A stretch of 49,050 nt of DNA from Phycisphaeraceae bacterium (GTDB lineage: Bacteria; Planctomycetota; Phycisphaerae; Phycisphaerales; Phycisphaeraceae). Under the pieces are notes generated by a model. That model ran no database searches and was not told where the DNA came from. It was given only the letters and a program-made list of their open reading frames with translations. The position numbers were made by a program, and so were the translations under genes. The stretch is taken from the NCBI GenBank assembly GCA_002686995.1, contig NYZC01000003.1, positions 13,194 through 62,243 on the forward strand, written 5' to 3'. Below are positions 32,007 to 40,622 of this stretch, piece after piece. Positions within the stretch are counted from its first letter, which is position 1. Each line of letters starts with the position of its first letter.

Positions 32007-33779
32007 ATGGCGCGCATGGCGAATGGCGGAACCACACGGGCTCGCCCCGTCTTCACGGACCGCATCTTTCGCTGCGGACAGAGCGACTATTACTCGGACG
32101 AGATCCTTCTGGCGGGCCGCACGCACACGACCGCTCGCCTGCGCGCCATCGCCGACGCCGGCTTCAGCGGCATCTGGCTTCACGCGCGCCTGCGCGAGCT
32201 CGTGCCGGGTCGTCTGTTCCGCTCCTGCGTCAAAGGATCCGACGATCGGTTCCGCGCATTGGCTTCGCTCTGCGCCCGGACCCGACGCTGCGGTCTCGAC
32301 GTCTGGCTCTATTTCACGGAGCCGCTGGGGCTCGGCGCGGGCCACCGGTTCTGGAAGGACCATCCCGAGCTGAAGGGGCACACCGGCAAGGCGGGGCTCG
32401 GTGGGGAGCCGGACGCGTCCCTGTGCTCGTCCACGGATCCGGTGAGGCAGTTCCTCCACGACGGATTCGGCCAGCTTTTCTCCCGGCTGCCTCTCGGCGG
32501 TGCGATCCTGATCACGGCGAGCGAGCACGTCAGCAACTGCTGGTCGAACGTGATGCGCCCCGCGGCGCAGTACGCAAGCCCGGTCGACTTCTGGTCCCGC
32601 GCGTGCAGCTGTCCGAGGTGCGGGCCGCGCGGCCCCGTCGAAGTGGTCTGCGAGGTGATCAACCTGATCAACCGCGGCGCCAGGACGGCGCGGCCCGACG
32701 CGAAGGTCGTGGCCTGGGACTGGGCGTGGAACATGTACCTCGCGCCGCCCTACCGGCGGCTGGTCGACGGGCTCGATCCAGAGGTGGTCCTGATGGGCGA
32801 TTTCGAACGCGGTGGACGTGCCCGGCGGATGGGAAGATCGCGGGAAGTCGAGGAGTACAGCCTGTTCAGCGCGGGGCCGTCGCCGCGCTACCGCACCGCT
32901 GTGCGGGCGTTCGCCCCGCGGCGACCTATGTGGGCGAAGCTCCAGGTCAACACGACGCACGAGCTCGCCACCGTGCCCGCGCTTCCGCTGCTCGTTTCGC
33001 TCTACCGCAAGTTCCGGTACCTGCGCGAAGCCGGCATGCGCGGTTACATGGCGACCTGGAACTTCGGATGCCGGCCGGACACGCTCAACGCCTTCGCCGT
33101 GGACCGCCTTTCGCGCGGCCGGCCCGACCGTGACCGAGACCGCTGGCTGAGCCGCCTCGTCATGGAATACTTCCGGCTGGACGGCAACGGCCGGGACGCC
33201 GCGGCCGCGCTGGTCGGATTCGCACGCGCGGGCGAAAGCTATCCGATCGGGAGCAACTGTTTCCTCTATTTCAGTCCTGTCAACTACGCGCTGGCCTATC
33301 CGCTGAAGCTTCGCTTCACGGGCAAGCCGATGGGGCCGACCTGGATCGCCCACGAGCACGGTGATCGCCTCGAAGACACCGCCGGGGACTACACGCTGGC
33401 CGAGCTGGTGGAACTTCTGGAACGACTCCATTCACGATGGGACCGCGCCGCGCACCGGTACGGTCAGGCGCTGCAGAGCGCGGCCGATCACCGGCGGGCG
33501 CGGCGGGAAGTGGGCGTCACGCGGGTCGCCGGCGCCACCTTCCGCAGCACGTGGAACATCTATCGCTGGTACCTCGCCCGGCGCCGTCGTCAGGCGCAGC
33601 GACTGAGCGCCGCGGACAAGGCGATCGTGGCCAACGAGATCGAGAACGTCCGCGCCGCCCTGCCGTACGTCGAGGCGGACGACCGGCTGGGCTTCCACGA
33701 GGAGCCCCAGTGCTACATGTTCGATACCGTTTCCATGAAGAGGAAGCTTCGGGTGCTCGGAAAGCTGCTGCAGGACTGA
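32007..33779 (+). CDS. Glycosidase-like TIM-barrel protein, family unassigned (590 aa)
   Basis: There is no signal peptide. The N-terminal two-thirds resembles a glycoside hydrolase barrel: LRAIADAGFSGIWLHARLRE, RCGLDVWLYFTEPLGLGAGH, GAILITASEHVSNCW, WSRACSCPRCGPRGPVEVVC and AKVVAWDWAWNMY. The CxCPRC cluster near residue 195 recalls the CxCxxC cluster of DUF4838 and GH20-like proteins. WAKLQVNTTHELATVPALPL and MATWNFGCRPDTLNAFAV follow. The C-terminal 150 residues are helical and arginine-rich (RYGQALQSAADHRRARREVG; WYLARRRRQAQRLSAADKAI). I cannot name the family. It is divergent from the aldolase-BNR operon and is followed 51 bp later by another glycosidase-like gene, so cytoplasmic processing of imported sugars is my inference. 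Confidence 0.68.
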   Translation: MARMANGGTTRARPVFTDRIFRCGQSDYYSDEILLAGRTHTTARLRAIADAGFSGIWLHARLRELVPGRLFRSCVKGSDDRFRALASLCARTRRCGLDVWLYFTEPLGLGAGHRFWKDHPELKGHTGKAGLGGEPDASLCSSTDPVRQFLHDGFGQLFSRLPLGGAILITASEHVSNCWSNVMRPAAQYASPVDFWSRACSCPRCGPRGPVEVVCEVINLINRGARTARPDAKVVAWDWAWNMYLAPPYRRLVDGLDPEVVLMGDFERGGRARRMGRSREVEEYSLFSAGPSPRYRTAVRAFAPRRPMWAKLQVNTTHELATVPALPLLVSLYRKFRYLREAGMRGYMATWNFGCRPDTLNAFAVDRLSRGRPDRDRDRWLSRLVMEYFRLDGNGRDAAAALVGFARAGESYPIGSNCFLYFSPVNYALAYPLKLRFTGKPMGPTWIAHEHGDRLEDTAGDYTLAELVELLERLHSRWDRAAHRYGQALQSAADHRRARREVGVTRVAGATFRSTWNIYRWYLARRRRQAQRLSAADKAIVANEIENVRAALPYVEADDRLGFHEEPQCYMFDTVSMKRKLRVLGKLLQD

Positions 33780-33798
33780 GCCGACCCGACCCGGCCCT

Positions 33799-33827
33799 AC
33801 TCGTTACTCGTTACCGTTACCGTGACC
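33799..33827 (+). repeat. Short tandem ACTCGTT/ACCGTT array with TACCGT boxes before the gene at 33831
   Basis: The units ACTCGTT, ACTCGTT, ACCGTT and ACCGTG follow one another directly. The last TACCGT (33818-33823) ends 7 nt before the ATG at 33831. There is no Shine-Dalgarno element. It may be a simple repeat, a promoter -10 region or a protein-binding array. Confidence 0.4.
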
Positions 33828-33830
33828 CCC

Positions 33831-35936
33831 ATGAGAACCATCCACAACATGCCCGTCATTCCGGAAGAGGGCGAGCATTATGCGCAGTGTGCCCACAAGC
33901 CCATGACGCGGTCCGAGATGAAGTGCGACTTCCGCAACGCCATGTTCATGAAACATCCGGACTCGCAGGCCTGTTGGGAGGCGATCCTGCGCTACAAGGT
34001 GGCCTCGGCCGTCTACTTTCACGCACGCCACTGGATCAGCGAGAAGGACGGCACCGAGTGGTTCGGCTGGAAGCACAGCCTGCGGAAGCTCGCCGACGCA
34101 GGCGTCTTCATCTTCCACGTCAACCCGGTCTGGCTCGGGGCGCAGCGCACACGCGCGTATTTCGATTTCCTTGTCGAGACGTTCGGCGAGCAGTTCATCG
34201 GGATGAAGGGCGACTCGGAGCTGGACGGCGGGTACACGGCCGGCTGGTGCTGGACCGGCAGCTACGCCGAGCAGATGGGGAAGGTCGAGGTGCCGTCGCC
34301 GCGACGCAGCCGCGCCGAAGCGAGGCAGCAGTACGACGAGGTCCTGGACTGGTTCTACGGCCGCGCCTTCAACCGTGGCATGTCGATCAGCTCGCTCGGC
34401 TACGGGTGCCACTATGCCGCCGAGCACGGCGCGCGGATGCTCGGCATCGAAGCCGAGGAATGCCTTCCCTCCGACACGCTGCTCTGGTGCTTCTGCCGCG
34501 GAGCCGCGAAGCAGTACGACCTGCTGACGACGGTGTCGATCTCCTCCGTGAACCACTGGGGCCTCGGACCTCATTTCCGGGATGGTGAGAACGTCGCGTT
34601 CGGCGACGAGATCGTCGGCCCCGACTACGGCGCCAGCCAGGGGCTGCACAAGCGCGAGTGGTACGTGGCCTACATGAACAGCGCGTCGATCATCGTCTTC
34701 GCCGACGGCATTTTTCATCACGCCAAGTACGCCGGCAAGATCAGCGGCGACTACGAGCCTTTCATCAAGGGCGGCGGCGCGAACCCGCCCGGGTTCGGGT
34801 ACCTGGAGGCGAACCTGACGCCCAAGGGCAAAACGCAACTGCAGTGCCAGGAGTTCGCGGCCGAGCATCCCGTGCGCGGCACGCCCTACATGCCGGTCGC
34901 CCTTCTGCTCGATCACGACCACGGCTGGAACCCGCCCGGCGACTATTACCGCACACCCACGGACTGCGTCTGGGGCAACATCCCGTACGCCCGCGGCGAC
35001 TACCAGATCGACAACTTCTTTCGCTGGGTCTATCCGGACTACGAGCTGGCCAGCTACTACCGGGACGAGCGCGGCTACATCACCAACACACCCTTCGGGG
35101 ACCTGTTCGAAGTCATCGTCTCCAACGCGTCGCCGACCTGCCTCGACAAGTACCGGGTCGTGATGCTGCTGGGCGAGCAGCAGGTCGCGGAAGACGTGCA
35201 GCAACGTCTGGCGGACTTCGCGCGGAACGGCGGCATCGTCGTAGTCGCGATCGACCAGTGGCCGCAGATCGGGTCCGACCTTGCCGGCGCCGAGGTTGGC
35301 GAAGGCGTTCCCGGCTGCGAAGGTGACGTCCGCGCGGCGGACGACGTCAGTTTCAGCGAAGAGCGCTTCGAGTACCGCGAGGCCGGCGTCACGACGGGCG
35401 ACGTTCTACTGGCCACGCGCGACGGCGCCCCGCTTGTAATACGAAATCCAGTAGGTGAAGGAGCCTTCTTTCTCGTCACGGTCCCCTCGTGGGGCCGCAC
35501 GGAGAAGCGCCACGAGATTCTCTCCGGCATTCGGCACGTGCTCGGCAACCTGCTGCGCGATCTTCGCCTGGTCGAGGTGAAAGGCAGACCGATCTACTGC
35601 CTCGTCAACGTCACGGACCGCGACGACGAGCTGATCGTGACCCTCTGCAACAACTCGCCCGACCTGCCGTGGGAGGGCAGCGTCCGGCTCGTCGGGGCGC
35701 CGATCGCGTCATTCGAAGCGTGGCTGGGCCATTCGGAGGCGGCCATCGAAGACGGCGCGCTGCGCTGCGGCGTGCCAGCCAACGATGTGCGCATCTTCAA
35801 GCTCGGAGCCGATCGCAGCTTCCTGCCGCTGATGTTCCGCGACATCGACTGGAAAAAGCTGGGGGTGGGAATCCCGGACACGGACTTCCAGACCTGCCCG
35901 GCGCGAAGGAACGCGCACCAGCCCGGTCACGGGTGA
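33831..35936 (+). CDS. Glycosidase-like protein with GH42-type trimerisation domain, copy 2 (701 aa)
   Basis: This is the paralogue of 26057-28174 over its whole length (both have EMKCDFRNAxFMKHPDSQAC, FIGxKxDSExDGGYT, SDTLLWxFCRGAxKQYDLL). The trimerisation-like segment reads YRVVMLLGEQQVAEDVQQRL, FARNGGIVVVAIDQWP, and the C-terminus LIVTLCNNSPDLPWEGSVRL. No signal peptide is seen. Differences cluster in the segment just after the trimerisation strand (about 470-510), where the two copies hardly align, while the barrel parts are nearly the same. This suggests a conserved reaction with altered surface or linker. The ATG at 33831 is preferred; a GTG 9 nt earlier is in frame. The last 10 bp overlap the end of the convergent gene at 35927. 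Confidence 0.75.
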   Translation: MRTIHNMPVIPEEGEHYAQCAHKPMTRSEMKCDFRNAMFMKHPDSQACWEAILRYKVASAVYFHARHWISEKDGTEWFGWKHSLRKLADAGVFIFHVNPVWLGAQRTRAYFDFLVETFGEQFIGMKGDSELDGGYTAGWCWTGSYAEQMGKVEVPSPRRSRAEARQQYDEVLDWFYGRAFNRGMSISSLGYGCHYAAEHGARMLGIEAEECLPSDTLLWCFCRGAAKQYDLLTTVSISSVNHWGLGPHFRDGENVAFGDEIVGPDYGASQGLHKREWYVAYMNSASIIVFADGIFHHAKYAGKISGDYEPFIKGGGANPPGFGYLEANLTPKGKTQLQCQEFAAEHPVRGTPYMPVALLLDHDHGWNPPGDYYRTPTDCVWGNIPYARGDYQIDNFFRWVYPDYELASYYRDERGYITNTPFGDLFEVIVSNASPTCLDKYRVVMLLGEQQVAEDVQQRLADFARNGGIVVVAIDQWPQIGSDLAGAEVGEGVPGCEGDVRAADDVSFSEERFEYREAGVTTGDVLLATRDGAPLVIRNPVGEGAFFLVTVPSWGRTEKRHEILSGIRHVLGNLLRDLRLVEVKGRPIYCLVNVTDRDDELIVTLCNNSPDLPWEGSVRLVGAPIASFEAWLGHSEAAIEDGALRCGVPANDVRIFKLGADRSFLPLMFRDIDWKKLGVGIPDTDFQTCPARRNAHQPGHG

Positions 35937-38563
35937 CGCAGGGACTCGAACGCATCGCGCAGCCGCGCCGCCCACTTGCGGTGCACGATCGCGGAGCCGC
36001 TCGACATCACCTCGGCGGTCGCCTCATCGAGGAGCCCGCGGATGCGGGCCGCGGATGGGGCACGGGGGTTCTCCCGGCAATGATCGGCCAGCATCGCCAG
36101 GACCATGTGGTCCTCGATCCCGTCGGCGAACGCGAAGAGCCTCGGCGACCAGATCAGCGGCCCGTGCTTCGCGGTGTACCCGTCGGCGTGCCGGCTCACC
36201 TGCGAGAAGCCTCGCGAAGCGCGGATTTGTGGATAGTCGTTCTCGTCGAGTTCCGCGTCCGTCAACTCCACCGCATCGCCGACCAGGCCTGAGAAACCGC
36301 CGTAATAGTTCCAGGTCCCGGTGCCGTCGAGATCGTGGTGGAAGGCGAACCACCCGAGCGAGCGATAGTGCAACGCATCGACGCCGCGGTACCCGCTGGC
36401 GGAGTAGCACCAGATCGGTTTATCCGTCGAGCGCATGAATGCCATGCGTTCCTCGCCGCCCGTGGACGTGATCTGTCCCAGGTACGGACACCAGATGTCG
36501 ACGTACGGCGCGGCGGCTCGCATCTGACCGAGATCGGCCGAGTGGTTGCTGTAGATTCGAACCTTCGGGCGAGCCGCGCGCGTCGTCCTGCCTTCGGTCA
36601 GGAAACCGGGTCCCAGGTACTCGTCGAAGGGATAGACCGCCCAGTCGTCGTGTTCCAGCCCCGCTTTTTCACAGGTCACCGTGATCGAATCCAGGACCTT
36701 CCGGGCCACGTGGATGAAAGCCGGATCGCTCTGCGCCAGCGGCGGGGACGAGCGCGTGGCCTCCCAGTGGTGGGGTTCGCGCATGAGCTTCCAGGCACCA
36801 CCGTAGAATAGAAGGTGCCGCATTCGGTGGCGCGCGAAGGCGTCCACCGCTCGTCGCACCCGGATCGGGTTCAGCGCCCGGGCGAGGCGGCCCTTCTCGT
36901 CCCATCCCGTATCGGAGACGACCATGAGCTGGAGGCCGCTGCCGGCACCGGTGAGCAGCACGTTGAAGTAGTGGTCGGCGTAATCGGCCAGCAGCGGCTC
37001 GGCGATCTCGTCTTCGAAGCCCTCGCTGATCCCGGGCCCCTGGTAGAACTGCAGCCAGCCGCAGACCGCCAGGGGCGACCGGTCGGGCAGCGTGAAGTCG
37101 CGCACTCGAAGCTCAACCCTGAAAGTCTTCTGCCCTCCGGGCCAGGAAGCCTGCAGCGAGCCGGTGTAGGGGCCGGCGACGGCGCTGCGCGGAATCCGAG
37201 TCACCATCCACATCTGCCGCGCTTCGCCCGAAGGCACGTCCACAATCCCCTGGTCCTTGAGCCCCTGCCAGACCGTGCCCGCATGACCGAGCCCCGCCCG
37301 TACCGGGACCAGGACCTGAATGCGCACCGACTTCGCCGCGATCGTCGCGCCCCCGGGGACTCTCAGATCGGAGAGATCGAAGCGCACCCGCATCGGATCA
37401 GGCCCGTTTTTCCGGTAGTTGCCCGCCATCCAGCACGCATGGACCCACTCGCCGCGGGCCCCGTCCATCGCGATCAACGCCTCAGGTTCCGGCTCCGGCG
37501 GGAGCATCGACGGGCGAAACCCCGAATAGGAAGGCAGCGGCCAGAGGACGCACCGATCGATCTCGGCAGGCTTGGCATAGCGCCTCAGCGCGCCCGCGGC
37601 CTCGAGGGAGACGGCCTTCACGAAGACGACCTGCTCGAGGGCGGGGTCGATGCGGACATCGATCGCGCCGCGCTCGACGTCCCCGGATCCGACGTCGATC
37701 GGGACGGAAAGGATCTCGTGCTTGCCCGCACCCGAGATGACCCGATTGCCGTTGACCCGCAGGATCGTCAAACCGGGAAGCACGCCCTGTGGGATCATGA
37801 CGTCGTGCAGCATCAGGCGATGTGGCCCGGCACCGTCGCAGGCCAGCTTCAGCACCAGGTGGCCGTATGCGGCCGAAGTCCCCAGGCCGGCGCCCGACGC
37901 GCCGAGGTTCCACGGCTGCATCCGGTCGTCCGCAGCCGGTGCCAGCCGGTAGCGAACGTTGCGGGCTCTGCCCGACGCGGTCAGCCGGCCGTCCGGATCC
38001 ACCGCGGTGACGAACGCGAACGCGTCAGACGATTCGGAGCCGGTGAGCTCGACGCCTTCCAGGTTGCAGCCACCGACGGTCGCGGCCCGCAACATGATCG
38101 TCACCCGCCCGTCGCGGATCACCTGGCTCGAGAGCGGCAGGTCGAGCGTGACGTCGTGCGGCGCCATCGAATCCCGGTCGGGCAACGAGCGGGTCACGAT
38201 CACGCGCGGCTTCGATTCAGGAACCAGTTGGACCGCGAGGTGACGCCCACCCGCGTCGGCGCTGTGCACGAAGAGCTTGCGCAACGTCAGGCGGTAGTCG
38301 CCTGGCCGGGGGGCATGCACCGTGAAGGACATCGTGGCTGGGTGGCCGTTTCGGATTGAGAACCCGACGCGCTCCTCGGCGCTCATCTCGCGGTGATCGT
38401 CCGGAGCGTGGGGCGCCGCGTCCCAGGTCAGGTAGCGAACGTGATGGTCCCGGGCCTGGACGTCGAGCCGACCGTCGACGTCCCGTGCGTCGACGAAACG
38501 GACCTGGTCGGCGGCGGCCGGCGACATCGCCGCGAGCAACATGGCAAGCGTGGCGGCCTTCAC
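35927..38563 (-). CDS. Exported GH123/DUF4091-like glycosidase with N-terminal binding domains (878 aa)
   Basis: A signal peptide (MKAATLAMLLAAMSPAAADQ) is followed by two carbohydrate-binding-like beta-sandwiches (GFSIRNGHPATMSFTVHAPR; YGHLVLKLACDGAGPHRLML), then a domain with WVHACWMAGNYRKN and GPYTGSLQASWPGGQKTFRV, and from about 490 a barrel: PLAVCGWLQFYQGPGISEGF, WAVYPFDEYLGPGF near 640, PYVDIWCPYLGQI and GTWNYYGGFSGLVG. Exposed FDE in a barrel strand recalls the Asp-Glu pair of GH123 beta-N-acetylgalactosaminidases (substrate-assisted mechanism), and the strand order fits DUF4091. I use GTG at 38563, which overlaps the upstream stop by 4 bp (GTGA); a GTG at 38578 is also open but gives a longer leader. 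Extracellular or periplasmic action is predicted. Confidence 0.7.
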   Translation of the reverse strand: MKAATLAMLLAAMSPAAADQVRFVDARDVDGRLDVQARDHHVRYLTWDAAPHAPDDHREMSAEERVGFSIRNGHPATMSFTVHAPRPGDYRLTLRKLFVHSADAGGRHLAVQLVPESKPRVIVTRSLPDRDSMAPHDVTLDLPLSSQVIRDGRVTIMLRAATVGGCNLEGVELTGSESSDAFAFVTAVDPDGRLTASGRARNVRYRLAPAADDRMQPWNLGASGAGLGTSAAYGHLVLKLACDGAGPHRLMLHDVMIPQGVLPGLTILRVNGNRVISGAGKHEILSVPIDVGSGDVERGAIDVRIDPALEQVVFVKAVSLEAAGALRRYAKPAEIDRCVLWPLPSYSGFRPSMLPPEPEPEALIAMDGARGEWVHACWMAGNYRKNGPDPMRVRFDLSDLRVPGGATIAAKSVRIQVLVPVRAGLGHAGTVWQGLKDQGIVDVPSGEARQMWMVTRIPRSAVAGPYTGSLQASWPGGQKTFRVELRVRDFTLPDRSPLAVCGWLQFYQGPGISEGFEDEIAEPLLADYADHYFNVLLTGAGSGLQLMVVSDTGWDEKGRLARALNPIRVRRAVDAFARHRMRHLLFYGGAWKLMREPHHWEATRSSPPLAQSDPAFIHVARKVLDSITVTCEKAGLEHDDWAVYPFDEYLGPGFLTEGRTTRAARPKVRIYSNHSADLGQMRAAAPYVDIWCPYLGQITSTGGEERMAFMRSTDKPIWCYSASGYRGVDALHYRSLGWFAFHHDLDGTGTWNYYGGFSGLVGDAVELTDAELDENDYPQIRASRGFSQVSRHADGYTAKHGPLIWSPRLFAFADGIEDHMVLAMLADHCRENPRAPSAARIRGLLDEATAEVMSSGSAIVHRKWAARLRDAFESLRHP

Positions 38564-40572
38564 CGGTTCGAGCCCCACCGGTCGCGCATCGCCGCCACAC
38601 GGTCCTTGAGCGTCACCATCCGGATTTCACGGTCCTTCGGGCTCGCCGTCAGGTTCCAGTCGCTCGCTTCCGGCTCGAAGTCGGCAAGCGGCTCGATGAA
38701 CGCGTCCAGCTCGTCCAGCGTCGATCGGATGGCCGACAGGAGCGGCTCCTTCTCGTCTTCCGACACGTGCACCATCTCGTGCTCGCGAAAGAGGTTCGTC
38801 ACGTAGCGCGTCAGCGATCCGAAGTAGAGCTGCCCCAGGCGCACGCCGCGTCGCAAGGCCGATAGCGCTTCCGGGTTCGGCGCCGTATCGTCATCCAGAC
38901 CGTCTGCCAGCTCCGTCATCCGGTTCAGAACCTGCTCGACGCGCCGCTCCCTCGCCTCCACTTCCTCCAGCGTGTTCTGCAGCAGTTGGGATAGCACGCG
39001 GTCCGGATCGTAGTAGAACGACGTCACGGCTCTGACGCCCTCATGCGGTCTGCCCCTCAGATACATCTGCTTGCACGGGATCTCCGACAGCTCCAGGATC
39101 TCGCGCACGCGTGGCGCGTTGTCATGACCGTAGTGCAGCGTGGCCCAGTCGCTCGCCACCCGCTCGACGGAGCACTGCGGATCCCAGGCCAGGCGGGCGA
39201 ACAGGTAGGCTTGCGCCTCGCCCGGCGTGAAGCCGCGCGTGAACTGGTGATGATGGCTGGCGTGACCGCGCCAGCTTCCCATGACCGGCCAGTCCGCGGG
39301 CGTCGCGGAGCCGGAGTAGTGCCCGTTGCGCCCCCAGTTCGCCCAATAGTTCGCGCAGTCGACGCCGCGCTGCCCACACAGCCGAAGTCGCCGGCGCCAA
39401 TCCTGCGGGAAGCAGAAGATCCGGCCCCACCCTTCGTACTGCCACGCGTCGAAGATGAACATGGCGATCCGTCCGTCGGCCGACGGCTCGTGAAACAGCG
39501 GGCTTTCGCCCTGGTGAATCCAGAAGTCCCCGTTGGAGCACTTGGACGCCAGGCGCACCGGGGACTTCAGCACCCCGATGAAGTCCCGCCACTTGCTCAG
39601 CTCGAAGATCGCCATGGGCGTGCAGTAGCCCCACAACCTCAGGTAGAAGCGCTTGCCGAGCTGCTCGCCGATGAGCCCTTGCATGAAGTCGGCGAGCGGC
39701 GCCGCGTCCGCCGCGTCGTGCTCCCACGCGCTGATCGGCTTGACCACGTGCTTGCCCAGGTAGCCGGTCCGGGCGTGGGGCTCGCCCAGCGTCATCACGA
39801 TCCCGTCGCACGGTACCCGCTCGAAGAACTCGCGATAGCGGGCGCTGAAGAACCGGCAGCGACCTTCGAACGTCTCCACCAGCGGGTGCTCGGCCAGCGT
39901 GTGGGGATAGGAGAACTCGTAAACCTGCAGGTACACCCGGATGTGATGGCGATGGAAGTGCTCGACCAGCTCCGTCAGTCGCGCACAGAAGATCTTCGAG
40001 CGTTCGAAGTGGCGATCGTGCTCGCGCAGGACCGGTCGCTCGAAGTACCGGTAGTCGATGTACGCGTCCACGTTCATGTGCATGATGCACAGCGCGTTGA
40101 ACCGATTGCGCACGAGGTGCGGGGCGAGCCGCTTCAGCTCGTCGATCTCCTCGTCCAGCACCGCTTCGTCGACATAGGGCGGCTGCTCGCTCCAGAAGCC
40201 CCAGTCGGGCAGGCACAGCAATTGGCCCGTTTCCGAGAACATCCGTTCGGCGAGCACGGGCGACGACGAGGCGCGCATCTGCCAGTCCGGCCCGTCGATC
40301 ACCAGGCGCTCGGCGAGATGGACAAGACCGTAAGCCGCGCCCGCGGGCGCGCCGCTGACCCGGAGGCCCGTGGCCGAAGCGAGCGGTTCGATCTCGAAGC
40401 CTTCGCCGCCTGATCGCTCGGTCGAACGCACCTCGATCGTGACCTGCGCGTCCTCGCCGGTGACCTCGGTGTTTCCGATGCGCGACAGGGCGCGGCGCAG
40501 GTCACCAGCCGCCACGGCGCAGGCTGCGTCAGCACGCGCCAGCTCATCTGGGATGATGCAATAGGTGGTCAT
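38560..40572 (-). CDS. GH67/GH20-like glycosidase (670 aa)
   Basis: The N-terminal 100 residues (CIIPDELARADAACAVAAGD; GLRVSGAPAGAAYGLVHLAE) resemble the alpha/beta cap domain that precedes the barrel in GH67 alpha-glucuronidases and GH20 hexosaminidases. The barrel follows: HLVRNRFNALCIMHMNVDAY, LVEHFHRHHIRVYLQVYEFS, CDGIVMTLGEPHARTGYLGK, LASKCSNGDFWIHQGESPLF and YANWGRNGHYSGSATPADWP. The C-terminal 180 residues are helical (LLQNTLEEVEARERRVEQVL). There is no signal peptide, so it is cytoplasmic, as for GH67 enzymes that act on imported oligosaccharides. It overlaps the downstream GH123-like gene by 4 bp and follows an aminotransferase gene by 50 bp. The exact family is uncertain and I did not identify the catalytic carboxylates. 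Confidence 0.68.
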   Translation of the reverse strand: MTTYCIIPDELARADAACAVAAGDLRRALSRIGNTEVTGEDAQVTIEVRSTERSGGEGFEIEPLASATGLRVSGAPAGAAYGLVHLAERLVIDGPDWQMRASSSPVLAERMFSETGQLLCLPDWGFWSEQPPYVDEAVLDEEIDELKRLAPHLVRNRFNALCIMHMNVDAYIDYRYFERPVLREHDRHFERSKIFCARLTELVEHFHRHHIRVYLQVYEFSYPHTLAEHPLVETFEGRCRFFSARYREFFERVPCDGIVMTLGEPHARTGYLGKHVVKPISAWEHDAADAAPLADFMQGLIGEQLGKRFYLRLWGYCTPMAIFELSKWRDFIGVLKSPVRLASKCSNGDFWIHQGESPLFHEPSADGRIAMFIFDAWQYEGWGRIFCFPQDWRRRLRLCGQRGVDCANYWANWGRNGHYSGSATPADWPVMGSWRGHASHHHQFTRGFTPGEAQAYLFARLAWDPQCSVERVASDWATLHYGHDNAPRVREILELSEIPCKQMYLRGRPHEGVRAVTSFYYDPDRVLSQLLQNTLEEVEARERRVEQVLNRMTELADGLDDDTAPNPEALSALRRGVRLGQLYFGSLTRYVTNLFREHEMVHVSEDEKEPLLSAIRSTLDELDAFIEPLADFEPEASDWNLTASPKDREIRMVTLKDRVAAMRDRWGSNR

Positions 40573-40622
40573 TGGAGGCCATCATCTTCGATATCGATCG
40601 CATGATCACGCGTTGGCGGCAT

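Noticed and set aside
31965-33431. Upstream extension of the aldolase gene to 33431
   Set aside because: It lies wholly antisense to the gene at 32007. ATG 31964 has a Shine-Dalgarno sequence and a normal aldolase N-terminus.
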